Shown: positions 1 through 15,735 of the stretch, piece by piece
How positions within the stretch are numbered: position 1 is the first letter of the stretch
How the letters are laid out: the number at the start of each line of letters is the position of its first letter
Assembly (NCBI GenBank): GCA_964006375.1
Contig: OZ023262.1
Span: forward strand, 96,182,976 to 96,246,975
DNA: 64,000 nucleotides
Origin: Tillus elongatus
Lineage: Eukaryota; Arthropoda; Insecta; Coleoptera; Cleridae
Reading direction: 5' to 3'
The notes under the pieces: model-generated
Databases searched by the model: none
What the model was told of the DNA's origin: nothing
Seen by the model: the letters and a program-made list of their open reading frames with translations, nothing else
Made by a program: the position numbers and the translations under genes

Positions 1-38
<38 letters not shown>
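1..38. repeat. (TA)n microsatellite
   Basis: Pure AT dinucleotide run, cut by the window start. It abuts the sequence cgtcaccttagtac, much as (TA)n abuts the terminus of the transposon at 3689. Confidence 0.95.
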
Positions 39-40
<2 letters not shown>

Positions 41-400
41 TCACCTTAGTACTACAACTAGGTAACTTGAAAACACAGACTTGTCAAGAAACTGGTTTGA
101 AAATTTGCTTTAAAATCTCGTCTTCATTGCTAAATAACATTTTATATATTTTGGGCATGTGTGTCGCTGACCTAATGACAAATGGCGTGTATTTTGGATT
201 GTATATAGACAAAATTGTCATATTGCCAATTTTTTGAAAAAAATGAGATATCTACTTGTTACACTGACTTTAAAATTGGTTTGAAAGAAGTTATCCAGAT
301 TTGTATTTCAAAATAAAACAAACCAAAGGCAAGTAAAAGAGCTTTTATTCATAACAAAATTATAATAAATCTAAAGATAAAGGAGAAATGGAAATATTTA
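39..400. other. 3' flank of transposase fragment, no gene
   Basis: AT-rich non-coding sequence downstream of the minus-strand DUF7869 gene. A ttgttacactgac string near 256 resembles the subterminal motif of the element at 3689-7137, so this may be the terminal region of a related element starting at about 39. No matching right terminus was found. Confidence 0.35.
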
Positions 401-1405
401 TTAATCATCAGAACCCGTATCGCTTTCTGAAATATTCTGCTGTCTGATTTCACCCATTTTTGTGTCTCTCGGTGGGCGGTATTCTAGTTCCAGCGCTGGA
501 GGAGATGACATGAATAAAGAATTCAAATTATTGTATTTTTCTTTTGGAATGAGAATCACAGACTTGTATAGAGGTTTCATTGTGTCTGATAATGGCACCT
601 TCTTATCACTAGCCCGTGTTCTCTTGTTGCAATTAAGAAGTCTAAAGTCTTCATCAAAACTTTCTTTAAAACGAATACTAAGTGGCCTACTCTTTGTGAA
701 ATTCAACCAGCTTATTTTTTGCCAGCTGACTGGCTCATGATTTTCGTCCTCTTTTCTGATCACCATGTGCCGCTCTAGGTGAGATTTCCAATATATTATT
801 CTCTCATAGGTAATCTCATGAACATTATAGGGTTTGTCACCTTTTCTGCTGGCACTTCGAGCAATCGTTTGCCAATCTGCGGGCCAATTCACCTTGCCTA
901 TTCTCTTTTGTTCCGTAGTTATGGCCGAATGCATTGAATCACATTCCATTTCGCTATGACTCACACTCAGAAATTTTAGATCAATGGCTTCTATGTTGGG
1001 TAGTTCCTGAACAGCAGTCAGGCACATTGCAGCAACAAATTTATTTAGATTCTGCCCACCACATCTGTCACTGAAACAGGAAATGTGATTTACAGATGCA
1101 GGAAGGAATTTAAAATAAATATAAAGGCAGCTTTCAGTCTCACAACTACCTCTTTTTCCTTGTACTTCACTCCACATGAAACAGTCTTCTCGTTTTGTGT
1201 TAACGTCGTATATCGTGAAATTAAAAGATTTTAATCGCTGCTTATAAAACAAAGCATTGTTTTTTGGTCAGTAGGAGACAACAGAACTTGCTGGAGATCA
1301 AAATTGCAACTCACAAATGCCCCGTTTGAATGTTTTGCTTGCTCTTTGTCCCTCGCTTTTTCTGGCCCAGTCTTTTACCAAAAGATGGCCATGGTCATAT
1401 TCTGC
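401..1405 (-). pseudogene. DUF7869-type putative transposase, copy 1 (C-terminal part)
   Basis: The minus-strand frame gives 283 residues up to 1252. They align with the second half of the intact 661-aa protein at 4199-6184: the FSDRCGGQNLNKF block, the SHSEMECDSMHSA block and a downstream WxxIxRSASRKGxxPY block. In an RNase-H-fold transposase these would hold the second and third acidic residues. The reading frame has no ATG at its apparent start. Upstream, the expected FDLQQVL block is seen at about 1300 in another frame, and a stretch resembling the coiled linker lies near 1340-1405 in a third frame. The gene is therefore frameshifted at least twice and 5'-truncated. The acidic C-terminal tail is present. 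The family name is from recognition of the conserved blocks, not a search. Confidence 0.7.
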
Positions 1406-2744
1406 TTTAGTCACATTGAATCCTAGAAATATAGACTAAATTAAACCAAACTAAACTACATGAAACTGTGACAAAATCTGATCCGGTGTGCTTTAATGTG
1501 TCAATGTGCCTATGAGTAGCTTAATTGTCTGGGTACAGTTTTATAAAGAAATATCTGCATGTTGTAGAAACTTGACTAACATTCTATATATGGTGATATT
1601 TTCCTGGATTAACAATATTACGATGTTTGTTGGGAACTCTACGCCAGCGTTCTTTAGATTTTCCATTAGTTAATGCTACAATAAAAGGGGTGTTCATTAA
1701 AAAAAAAAAACTTGTATCAGCAACTTTCTTTAAAACGAATACTAAATGGCCTACTCTTTGTGAAATTCAACCAGCTTATTTTTTGCCAGCTGACTGGCTC
1801 ATGATTTTCGTCCTCTTTTCTGATCACCATGTGCCGCTCTAGGTGAGATTTCCAATATATTATTCTTTCATAGGTAATCTCATGAACATTGTAGGGTTTG
1901 TCACCTTTTCTGCTGGCACTTCGAGCAATGGTGTGCCAATCCGCGGGCCAATTCACCTTGCCTATTCTCTTTTGTTCCGTAGTTATGGCCGAATGCATTG
2001 AATCACATTCCATTTCGCTATGACTCACACTCAGAAATTTTAGATCAATGGCATCTATGTTGGGTACTTCCTGAACAGCAGTCAGGCACATTGCAGCAAC
2101 AAATTTATTTAGATTCTGCCCACCACATCTGTCACTGAAACAGGAAATGTGATTTACAGATGCAGGAAGGAATTTAAAATAAATATAAAGGCAGCTTTCA
2201 GTCTCACAACTACCTCTTCTTCCTTGTACTTCACTCCACATGAAACAGTCTTCTCGTTTTGTGTTAACGTCGTATATCGTGAAATTAAAAGATTTTAATC
2301 GCTGCTTATAAAACAAAGCATTGTTTTTTGGTCAGTAGGAGACAACAAAACTTGCTGGAGATCAAAATTGCAACTCACAAATGCCCCGTTTGAATGTTTT
2401 GCTTGCTTTTTGTCCCTAGCTTTTTCTGGCCCAGTCTTTTACCAAAAGATGGCCATGGTCATATTCTGCTTTAGTCACATTGAATCCTAGAAATATAGAC
2501 TAAATTAAACCAAACTAAACTACATGAAACTGTGACAAAATCTGATCCGGTGTGCTTTAATGTGTCAATGTGACTATGAGTAGCTTAATTGTCTGGGTAC
2601 AGTTTTATAAAGAAATATCTGCATGTTGTAGAAACTTGACTAACATTCTATATATGGTGATATTTTCCTGGATTAACAATATTACGATGTTTGTTGGGAA
2701 CTCTACGCCAGCGTTCTTTAGATTTTCCATTAGTTAATGCTACA
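659..2744. repeat. Tandem duplication of about 1022 bp (659-1680 and 1723-2744)
   Basis: The segment beginning actttctttaaaacgaat at 659 recurs at 1723, and gttaatgctaca ends both copies (1680 and 2744), a constant offset of 1064 bp. By eye I count about a dozen substitutions and no indels, roughly 98-99% identity. A 42-bp spacer with an A-run separates the copies. Confidence 0.9.
1717..2469 (-). pseudogene. DUF7869-type putative transposase, copy 2 (partial)
   Basis: Second tandem copy, 199 residues in the main frame and nearly identical to copy 1 over the aligned part. It stops at the duplication breakpoint (about 1723), so it lacks the last 80 or so residues of copy 1. It carries the same frameshift between the FDLQQVL block and the FYKQRL block at the T-run near 2325. 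The lesion therefore predates the duplication. Confidence 0.7.
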
Positions 2745-3179
2745 AGTGGGAGGACTTGGGCTCAAATCTTAGTGAGTACTGAATTTTCTTAATTTTTTTC
2801 TTTTTTTTTTTTTTGTCTTGAATTTAATTTTAAAGTTATCTGATCAGATGATGTAATAACCATAATTTTTAGCGACTTTTTGTTGACTTTTAGTTCAAGT
2901 TTAATAACCGCTGCTTTTGTCGTTAGTTGGTAACACTGTTCCACATTTAACACATACGTAGAGGTTTGCGGATTTAGAAGAGTTTGTTATCTGCCCTGCA
3001 ACCGGTTTCAATTTTTACAACATCGCCAGGCAGAGGAATTGTCTCTGTGAAGCCACAGAAAAAGTATCGGCTTCTGTATTTAGAAAGGATTTTTAATATT
3101 TTTTAACTTATTAAATTTCTCTCATACAAAATATTCTTTTGATAGCGAATCTTCTTATAAACAAATTTAATGAATTTTC
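2745..3179. other. Intergenic, no feature recognised
   Basis: AT-rich, with T-runs near 2790-2813. No ORF, known repeat or terminal repeat was recognised. Confidence 0.5.
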
Positions 3180-3600
3180 TTTGAAGTAGCATTTGTTACG
3201 AATTTGTGTGTGAAAAATTATTCAACGATCGCTCGCCAGGTTAATCTGACCAGTTTTTTCGGGAACATTTTAAGTTTATTCTCGGAATTTTTTTCTAGTT
3301 GTTCAAATAATAAAGTTATTTTAGTGAAATATGGTACATTGTTTCTACTATATAAATTTTACTGGTAGCCGAATTTGGTGCCTGCTTCCATTAAGAAAAC
3401 ACACATTTGTAATTAAAAAGATTTTTATGCAAACTCACTACCCTAACCCACTTGCCGCATCCAGACTTTTTAGTGAATTTTCTTTTAAAAAATTCACTAA
3501 TGAGGAGAGCCCGACTTTTAAATTTTGAAAAAAATTCTTCAAATGAGCACTATTTAGCACCCCTGGAACCCAAATCCGAGGTCGGTTTCAGACTTTATAT

Positions 3601-3604
<4 letters not shown>
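3180..3604 (+). repeat. R1 repeat fragment (module M end plus short arm)
   Basis: It carries the R1 signatures ggtacattgtttctacta, a degenerate terminus (cccacttgccgcatccag), the tcactaatgaggag arm, and the ggtcggtttcagactttatatgttta lead-in to the (TA)n core. The left terminus of module M is missing. Confidence 0.75.
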
Positions 3605-3675
<71 letters not shown>

Positions 3676-3688
3676 TAGATATATATAT
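3605..3688. repeat. (TA)n core, left of the DUF7869 transposon
   Basis: TA run with a few interruptions, directly against the transposon terminus CGATACCTCA. Confidence 0.95.
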
Positions 3689-3699
3689 CGATACCTCAA

Positions 3700-3925
3700 T
3701 TCTATAATGTAACACCTCAAAAAATATAATAAACGAGAAAACGGCAAGTAAAATAATTGGGTCATGTTAACTAATGATAACCATTTGGTGGTTCTAGGTA
3801 TAATGATAATAAAAATTATGAACATAATAAATAATGTATATGTAATTGGAAGTCAATCTATTTTTGGGTTTACAGTTTGATTTTATGATAATTTTGAATT
3901 TTGATCAAGTTGTTACATTATTGAA
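3700..3925. promoter_or_regulatory. Left subterminal repeat motifs of the DUF7869 transposon
   Basis: Two copies of a 15-bp motif, TTCTATARTGTAACA: 3700-3714 direct (within the TIR) and 3911-3925 inverted. With the right-end set these are probable transposase binding sites. Confidence 0.6.
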
Positions 3926-4198
3926 CTTAAAATATTATGTAATCAGATTTAAAAGAGAGCGAATAGGTAACTTGTAAATCATTACAGGTCCAATATTATG
4001 ATGCTAAATTTGTTTGAGGATTACATTTATCATTGCACAAATAAAAATATAAGGGGTATTTAATAAATAATTTTGTTATTTTAATTTTTCAAACATTTTA
4101 TTTTAAAAAATTCATACAAAATTATTTCTTGTTACTTAAAACGGTAAAAACTTAACTGTAACTCTACAAAATAAACTTCGCAAAAAAATAACAAATGG

Positions 4199-6184
4199 TT
4201 ATTCAGACTCTGAATCACTACAACTTGAAATATCTACGTCTTCCTTCTGATTATTATCATCCGATTTTTCAGACAAACCTTTATAAAATGGCCAATAGAC
4301 CTGTTTGATGGCATTTTCTTTACAAAGCTCTAATAAGTTTTCTTTCTTCTTAGCATCGATAGAGGGAGCTTTTTTATAGGCAGGTAGCAGTTTAGTTTTT
4401 TTCTGTTCTTGATTATTTCTAAGGTGTTTTGAATTTTGTCTTACATCAATGGATTTAAAATTGTATTGTGAGTATGAGGTTTTATAAAAGATTATGTAAG
4501 GTTGCATCTTTTCTACCTTGACAATTCTAACGTCTTTCCAAACCACCTTCTCATTTTCTGTATTTTTAACATAATTTTTGCCCATTTGGGTACATAATGC
4601 TTTTAAATCAAAAATATCTTCCGTACAAATTTCATTCACTTTGTAAGGAGTTCCCTTTTTTTTAGCAGATCTGATAATGGTTGCCCATTGCGCAGGGACG
4701 TATATCGGGCCGCTTTTAAGTATACGATTTTTCTCTTTTTCAATACAGGCATGTACACTATCTCCTTCATTCTGAGTGTGTCCTATCACTAAAAACTTGT
4801 GTGTAATACTTTTAATTTTATCAATATTCAATACACAAAATAAATACAAGGCAAACACAAACTTATTTTTATTCTGTCCAACACAGTTGTCAGAATAAAA
4901 AATTATGTTCTCACTTTTACAGTCTTCACTACTTAAGTAGTGATACAGACAACTTCCAATTTCGTTAGCCCCCCTCTTTGCCAAACCTTCATGCCAAAGA
5001 AAGCATAATCCCAGTTTCTGCTTTACATCAAAAACGGTAAAGTTGTAGGTAGCCAATCTTCTTTTATAAAAAAAACTATTAACTTCTCCGCATGGAGTAG
5101 TTAGGACTGCTTGCAGATCAAAACAACACACAAGAACATTTTCGTCTGTCTCTTCTGTATCCTTTTTCTTTTCTTGTCTACTTAATTCCTTTTCTTCTAA
5201 ATGCTTTTCAAATGTTTCCTTAATTTTTTCTTTATTGTCTTCATCGCCATTTTCATAGTTTGTACATAATGAACACTGGTCCTTTTTTGGTACATGGAAT
5301 GCTATGTTAGTCTCTGTATTTAAAATTTTTGTATACATTGAAATTTTGGCATATTCTTGATTATTTTGAATGCAATTTTCTACATACAGCCGATACATAG
5401 TGGCGATATTTAGGCTGCCATCTAAGTATTCTTTTTTAGTCCTAGCACGGCAATAATGCGAGCTTACACGTGGGAAGGAATTGATATGCTCCCTAATACC
5501 GTCAATAACTTCTTGCTTTACTCTTTTTTGTTTCCCGTGCTTTCCCCGTTGGTCTGGTTTCAAAAACCCGTATTCATCTTTTTTCTTCGTAGTTGTAAAG
5601 ATTGTCCTGTTGTTTATAGCTAATGTATTTTTAAAAAATGTTTTACAAACACGTATAGCTTGCCCTTCTACCTGAAGGGTGTATTTTATAGTTTTTGATC
5701 GATTGCTTCCAGTTTTCGTATATCTGTAAGGAGGTATAATTTCGGATATATTTTTATGGATAAAATCTCTTTGTTTATCAATCGAGCCCAGTTTCCAATA
5801 CTTTTCAAAAATAGTTTTTCTCTGATCTTCAGTGAATTTGGTAAAACATTTTAACCTACATATTTCGTTACAAGGACCTTTAAGTACCTTTTTTTCCACT
5901 TTATTTTTGGCTGCGTTCACATATTCTTCACCCAAGTTTCTTTTTATTTTCTTTTTATTTTTCTCCCAATTATCACAATCTCGTATTCTTTTTCTTGTAC
6001 ATTTTTTTGTGTTTTGATCTTCCATTGTTGACTGATCTTCGCTATTCCCAGAGGCCAGACTATGTTCTGGTTGCTTTGGAGGATTGTCATCTTCGCCACT
6101 AGATGACAGTGAACTGGATGGTTCATAATTCTTATCGGCAATACTGTCGTCACTATCTTCCTCAAAATTATCGATATTTTCCAT
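4199..6184 (-). CDS. Putative transposase, DUF7869-type, intact ORF
   Basis: 661 codons without a break, ATG to stop. Layout: acidic Ser/Glu-rich tail (1-60); basic, NLS-like Lys/Arg stretch (61-83); three-cysteine block CNEICRLKC (105-113); PDQRGKHGK (210-218); HINSFPRVSSHYCR (233-246); paired cysteines CSLC (304-307); charged, probably coiled segment (312-345); then the probable catalytic core. Candidate acidic triad: D356 in CCFDLQ, D432 in FYSDNCVGQNKN, E473 in GHTQNEGD. The spacing and local hydrophobic strands fit an RNase-H-like DDE transposase, but this is inference from motifs. The C-terminus is Ser/Asp/Glu-rich. The ORF ends about 510 bp inside the left terminus and starts about 950 bp inside the right one. 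Of the larger proteins in the window it is the only one I find uninterrupted. Confidence 0.75.
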   Translation of the reverse strand: MENIDNFEEDSDDSIADKNYEPSSSLSSSGEDDNPPKQPEHSLASGNSEDQSTMEDQNTKKCTRKRIRDCDNWEKNKKKIKRNLGEEYVNAAKNKVEKKVLKGPCNEICRLKCFTKFTEDQRKTIFEKYWKLGSIDKQRDFIHKNISEIIPPYRYTKTGSNRSKTIKYTLQVEGQAIRVCKTFFKNTLAINNRTIFTTTKKKDEYGFLKPDQRGKHGKQKRVKQEVIDGIREHINSFPRVSSHYCRARTKKEYLDGSLNIATMYRLYVENCIQNNQEYAKISMYTKILNTETNIAFHVPKKDQCSLCTNYENGDEDNKEKIKETFEKHLEEKELSRQEKKKDTEETDENVLVCCFDLQAVLTTPCGEVNSFFYKRRLATYNFTVFDVKQKLGLCFLWHEGLAKRGANEIGSCLYHYLSSEDCKSENIIFYSDNCVGQNKNKFVFALYLFCVLNIDKIKSITHKFLVIGHTQNEGDSVHACIEKEKNRILKSGPIYVPAQWATIIRSAKKKGTPYKVNEICTEDIFDLKALCTQMGKNYVKNTENEKVVWKDVRIVKVEKMQPYIIFYKTSYSQYNFKSIDVRQNSKHLRNNQEQKKTKLLPAYKKAPSIDAKKKENLLELCKENAIKQVYWPFYKGLSEKSDDNNQKEDVDISSCSDSESE

Positions 6185-6483
6185 AGATGTGGAAGGTAAA
6201 TCCTAAAACAATACACCTAATCAGGACTTTGCCAAAATTTCAGATTTTTCTATATTCATACTATGAAGTTTGTGTTGCTTTCATTTATTTTGTAGGCAAA
6301 ATAAATTCAAAAATTCAGAAATATTGGAGTATTTTATTGGCGAAACTAGTTACCTTATAGTATTTTTGATTTGAGTTAAAACAGTATAAATCATAATTTA
6401 ATTATTAATATAGCGATAAACCTATGCCAACAACGGTGACTTACTCTATATTCTATTTCTAAAAATAATTAAAGGTCTACAAC

Positions 6484-7126
6484 TTGTTACATCTATATTC
6501 TATTATTTCACAAACTCTTGAATTCAATAGTGTAACAAGTGAAACATGATTCAGAAACTTTTGCATAATAATATAAAAACTGAAGTTATCTTCAACAGTA
6601 ACATTCAAAGCATAATCATAAATAAGTAGTTATTATTAATTTTATTCTAAACTTAGTGGTGATAGCCCAATAAACAGAACTAGATGCAAATTAAGGTTAT
6701 GTTGTACTGTAAGAATAATATTGAATTAACTTACCTTTGTGTCATTTGTAGTTTCATGGCTATTTATGGTGGCCAATCGCAACAACAAACTGGTACGCGT
6801 CTCGTTTGGATCTTTTTTTGCGTTATTAAAACTAAAAGTATTCATTGTTTATGTCTAGAACACACAATCTCGGTTCATAAAACATACGTAACCTCTAATA
6901 TTTATTAATTTACTACAGTTCTAAACCGTAACAACTCTGTTTGTTACACTATAGAACAGGAGTTTATTTTAATTATGAGTTGTTCCATAGTGTAATCAGC
7001 GACATCTTGCGGGCAAATATCATAGTTAGAGTTGTTTCCTTATTGAAATAGAAAGAGCATGGTATCGGCTATTACATGGGGGCACTAACTCGAAAACGAC
7101 AATTTTTGACTTGTTACGTTCTAGAA
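6484..7126. promoter_or_regulatory. Right subterminal repeat motifs of the DUF7869 transposon
   Basis: Copies of the TTCTATARTGTAACA motif at 6523-6537 (+), 6919-6933 (+), 6942-6956 (-), 6983-6997 (+) and 7112-7126 (-, in the TIR), with a weaker one near 6484-6503 (-). They cluster on the 5' side of the gene, where its promoter must lie, so they may serve both transposase binding and autoregulation. Confidence 0.6.
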
Positions 7127-7133
7127 CTGAGGT

Positions 7134-10640
<3,507 letters not shown>

Positions 10641-10649
10641 AAAAAAAAT

Positions 10650-12165
10650 CTGGACGCAGTAAGTGCGTTTTGATAGCGAAGTTTCGGTAAATTTGCAGTT
10701 TAGTTCCCGAACGCTTTTCAAAAAACTGTTTTCAGAAATCTGCCTAGCCCCCCCCCCCCCCCCTGGATCCACAAACCCCAAGAAAAATTTCTTGTTCACA
10801 CTTCTCAAGGAAGTTACGGGACCAGGAGTGAGTAGGGGTGCATAATTTTTTTAGCTAATTTTTTTGAACAAATACGTCAATGCATTTTTGCATTTTTTAT
10901 CGAAATATGATGCGTTTATATGAAAAAATCTGCACGCAGTAAGTGCGTTTTGGTAGCGAATTTTCGGTAAATTTGCAGTTTAGCTCCCGAACGCTTTTCA
11001 AAACACTGTTTTCAGAAACCTGCCTAGGGCCCCTTGGATCTCCAAACTCCAAGAAAAATTTCTTGTTCACACTCCCTAAGGAAGTTACGGGACCAGGAGT
11101 GAGTAGGGGTGCATAATTTTTTTAGCTAATTTTTGTAGAACAAATTTGTTAATGCATTTTTGCATTTTTTATCGAAATATGATGCGTTTGTAAGAAAAAA
11201 ACTGGACGCAGTAAGTGCGTTTTGGTAGAGAATTTGTGGTAAATTTGCAGTTTAGCTCCCGAACTCTTCTCAAAAAACTGTTTTCAGAAACCTGCCTAGG
11301 GCCCCCCTGAATCCACAAACCCCAAGAAAAATTTCTTGTTCACACGCAACCCCCCCCCCCAAGGAATTTACGGGACCAGGAGTGAGTAGGGGTGCATAAT
11401 TTTATTTTCTTACATTTCGTAGAACAAATTCGTGAATGCATGTTTCCGTTTTTTGTCGAAATATGATGCGTTTGTAAGAAAAAAATCTGGACGCAGTAAG
11501 TGCGTTTTGGTAGGGAATTTTCGATAAATTTGCAGTTTAGCTCCCGAACGCTTTTCAAAAAACTGTTTTCAGAAACCTGCCTAGGCCCCCACCCCCCTGG
11601 ATCCACAAACCCCAAGAAAAATTTCTTGTTCACACTTCCCAAGGAAGTTACGGGACCAGGAGTGAATAGGGGTGTAAAATTTTTTTTAAACTAATTTTCG
11701 TAGAACAAATTCGTTGATGCATTTTTGCATTTTTTATCAAAATATGATCCGTTTGTAAGAAAAAAATCTAGACGCAGTAAGTGCGTTTTGGTAGCAAATT
11801 TTCGGTAAATATGCAGTTTGAATAGGGGTGTATAATTTTTTTTAAACTAATTTTCGTAGAACAAATTCGTTAATGCATTTTTGCATTTTTTATCAAAATA
11901 TGATCCGTTTGTAAGAAAAAAATCTGGACGCAGTAAGTGCGTTTTGGTAGCAAATTTTCGGTAAATTTGCAGTTTGAATAGGGGTGTATAATTTTTTTTA
12001 AACTAATTTTCGTAGAACAAATTCGTTAATGCATTTTTGCATTTTTTAACAAAATATGATCCGTTTGTAAGAAAAAATCTGGACGCAGTAAGTGCGTTTT
12101 GGTAGCAAATTTTCGGTAAATTTGCAGTTTAGCTCCCGAACGTTTTTCAAAAAACTGTTTTCAGA
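10650..12165 (+). repeat. Satellite array built on the R1 terminus
   Basis: Unit starts (ctggacgcagtaagtgcg or variants) lie at 10650, 10930, 11202, 11487, 11768, 11924 and 12079. The spacings are 280, 272, 285, 281, 156 and 155 bp. The first four units and the 11768 unit's predecessor carry a segment of about 125 bp with C-runs and the phrase acgggaccaggagtga. The 11768 and 11924 units lack it. Unit ends share tttgcattttttatcgaaatatg with the sequence that precedes module M in dispersed R1 copies, so the array came from an R1 junction. Confidence 0.9.
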
Positions 12166-12186
12166 AACCTGCAGGTGGGGTCCTAG

Positions 12187-12255
12187 TAATGTTTCTGAAA
12201 ACAATTTGTTGAAAAGCGTCCGGGTGCTAATCTGCAAATTTACCGAATTTTCATG
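12187..12255 (-). repeat. Inverted partial satellite unit
   Basis: The string from tgtttctgaaaacaat to ctgcaaatttaccgaatt is the reverse complement of the opening of the last array unit (12110-12165), making a short inverted repeat at the array edge. Confidence 0.8.
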
Positions 12256-12640
12256 AAATTCTTCAAATTTCAATAACTCAGTTTGCTATTAACGTAAGCT
12301 TTGTTGGATAGAAAACCAACATTTAAGTTTATTTTCGGAAAAAAATTGTATATTTTCAAACCATAAGTAATTTTGATAAAATATAGTACATTGTTTCTAC
12401 TACATAGGCTATACCGGAGATTGATGCCTGCTCGCATTTGCTATTAAAAACATTTTTATGGAAAACACTTCCATAACCCATTTGCTGCATCTAGACTTTT
12501 GAAAAAAGTTTATATATTTTCAAACAATAAATTTATTTCAATGAAATATGGTACATTGTTTCTACTATATAGGCAACCAAGTTTGATGCCTGCTTTCATC
12601 AAAGAAATACATTTGCTATTAAAAATATTTGTTCCTCACT
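12240..12640 (+). repeat. Two truncated R1 module M copies
   Basis: First piece ends ccatttgctgcatctagac near 12497. The second begins at about 12500 and carries ggtacattgtttctactatatagg. Both lack their left termini. Confidence 0.7.
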
Positions 12641-13169
12641 TACTTCTGAACACCAGTTCGTATATTTATTATTATTGAAACCTCACATATACATGTTATT
12701 TAGAAAAGTCATTCTAAATAAATACAGACCATATTCATATTTTATTTGTAAAGACCATCGCTCACACGGCAGAAAAGGCAGAAAAGTAGGCAAACATAAA
12801 TTTTGATTCTCCTTGTCTGTTTTCAGCCTTTTCAACGTACATATATGGGATCGTAGTATCGCGACGGTTTAAGTGCGGGCCAATTTTCCGCGCGCTTGAT
12901 CTTTTCAAGGATAAAAACTTGGGGCATCGTTCATTTCACCCTTGCAGTTGTTGGGTTACACGCCACTCACAGTATCTCTAGACTCACTCCAAACTTTAGA
13001 AAACTTGAGCGGGCTGGCGATTTTTACAGATCACCAATATTTCGTTTTAAATCAGCAGTGTTAGTCCCTCGAATTGATTATTCCTTTTGTTAAGTAATTT
13101 AAATCTCCAGCAATCACAGGCGGCTCTAATCTGTTCACTTTAAATAAATGATGAAACAATAAATTCCCA
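12641..13169. other. Unassigned segment with promoter-like string
   Basis: Less AT-rich around 12740-13090. A TATA-like gataaaaac at about 12909 is followed some 30 bp later by ttcatttcac. A 65-codon ORF (12896-13093) overlaps it and has no recognisable similarity. It could be an LTR or promoter relic, but nothing else supports that. Confidence 0.3.
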
Positions 13170-13689
13170 GCAGGTGTAATATAGCTATGATTACTATTTG
13201 CTCCGTACATCCCAACTCAGATTTTTAGTGAATTGTTGTAGAAAACGTTTGTATCTCCAGAAACAACAAAGCTCTGGCAACTTAGTTTGATCCCCAGGTC
13301 TGTTCAAGATCTATAAATTAAAATAATAAAAGTTATAAACATTTAAAGAAAAAAAATGGGTGTCAGTAGTGATTAAAGAAAAAGGCACAAGACCTAAATA
13401 TTTTGTACGAATAACAAAATCTCCTGTATATTACAAAGATTAAGTTTCCTTGTCGCACAAAGGTAAAAAAATATCAGAAAAGTTACTTTAAAAAATCTAT
13501 AGTTTTTCTTTTTAAAACGTCAAAGTGGCGATTTGAAACGCCAAAGCTTACGATTTTTAGACAAAGAACCTGAAACGAATACGGGTTGTGTAGAGAAAAT
13601 ATCGCAAGAAGAGTGTTTTAGGAACCCTCAAATTTTAGCTGCAACCGTCATTGTCCTTCATTTTATTTAAATATTTGCACAATTTTTGG

Positions 13690-13690
<1 letters not shown>
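13170..13690 (+). repeat. Diverged R1 interior (second subfamily)
   Basis: Shares aaacgtcaaagtggcgattt, caaagaacctgaaacgaatacggg and accgtcattgtccttcatttta with R1. The opening part matches the subfamily at 26660-27250 better than the canonical copies. Confidence 0.65.
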
Positions 13691-14916
<1,226 letters not shown>

Positions 14917-14929
14917 GTTTTTTAACGTC

Positions 14930-15240
14930 GTTATATTTCCGCAACTAGTGCCAATTAAAGACGCCAGGGAACAGTTTCACATAACTATCGTAAAAATTTC
15001 GCCGAACACCTGATTTTCTGCCAGGGTGTCGGGAATCTTTAACGTGCCCGACATCGCATGGCACACGGGTCGACGACTTTACGCCCCTCCCTCCCGAAGG
15101 GCGGAACGTGTAGACATTCAACTTCCTCAAATATAAGGCCACCACCTCTGTTGATGTTAATTTTACAGTATGTACTGAAAAAGTGAAAGGGTCGCCTACT
15201 GGGTTTAGAGGCACACGTCCTTACCACACGTCCTTACCAC
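14930..15240 (+). repeat. R3 repeat, copy 1
   Basis: Shares gaatctttaacgtgcccgac, catcgcatgg and gaagggcggaacgtg with copies at 54836-55133 and 63767-64000. It is noticeably less AT-rich than its surroundings. No gene. Confidence 0.75.
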
Positions 15241-15485
15241 TGGACCATCGACACTATTTCTCTTATGCTTTGGCAGTAGTTTTAGTTATAAAATTTATCG
15301 TTTAATGTTCCATTAGTTTTATCGAATCTTCGGCCAATGCGCTCGAACAACGCCCTCTAGAATATATATCCGGGCACATGTCAATTTTTGTCTGTCTACA
15401 TAATAAAAAACTCCATAATGAGGAGATCGCGAGCCTAGAACACATATTCGGAGGTCAGTATTAATTTGTATATACGTATATATAC

Positions 15486-15555
<70 letters not shown>

Positions 15556-15560
15556 ACAGC
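15241..15560 (+). repeat. R1 fragments with (TA)n (about 15496-15552)
   Basis: Contains aaatttatcgtttaatg and ataatgaggagatcgcgag, then the lead-in to a TA run. Confidence 0.6.
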
Positions 15561-15735
15561 TCCAAATAATACAAAACGTTATAAAATCGAGACTGTGTAC
15601 AACCGACTAACAATTTTGTAAATTGGCAGCCCTGGCCCATTCTTTCCCTGATACAGGGCTGACAATTTACGAAATTGTTAGGTGGTTGTACACAGTCTCT
15701 ATTTTATAACATTTTGTGTTATTTGGAGCTATCGT
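15561..15735. repeat. Inverted repeat related to the 311-bp satellite
   Basis: The arms agctccaaataatac... and ...gtgttatttggagct are reverse complements around a centre near 15645. The sequence gttgtacacagtctct matches the satellite at 53760. Only this part of the unit is present, without the hammerhead portion. Confidence 0.75.

Noticed and set aside
10663..11694. Several 60-100-codon ORFs in the satellite
   Set aside because: They follow the repeat unit and break between units; the two strands are equally open.
10650..12165. CRISPR-like array
   Set aside because: Long direct units without variable spacers, and an insect-type nuclear context; it is a satellite.
12896..13093. 65-codon ORF after a TATA-like string
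   Set aside because: No recognisable similarity and no second exon; kept only as part of the unassigned segment.
15590..15735. Hammerhead in the satellite-related inverted repeat
   Set aside because: Only the tgtacacagtctct part of the 311-bp unit is present; no CUGANGA or GAAA boxes are found.
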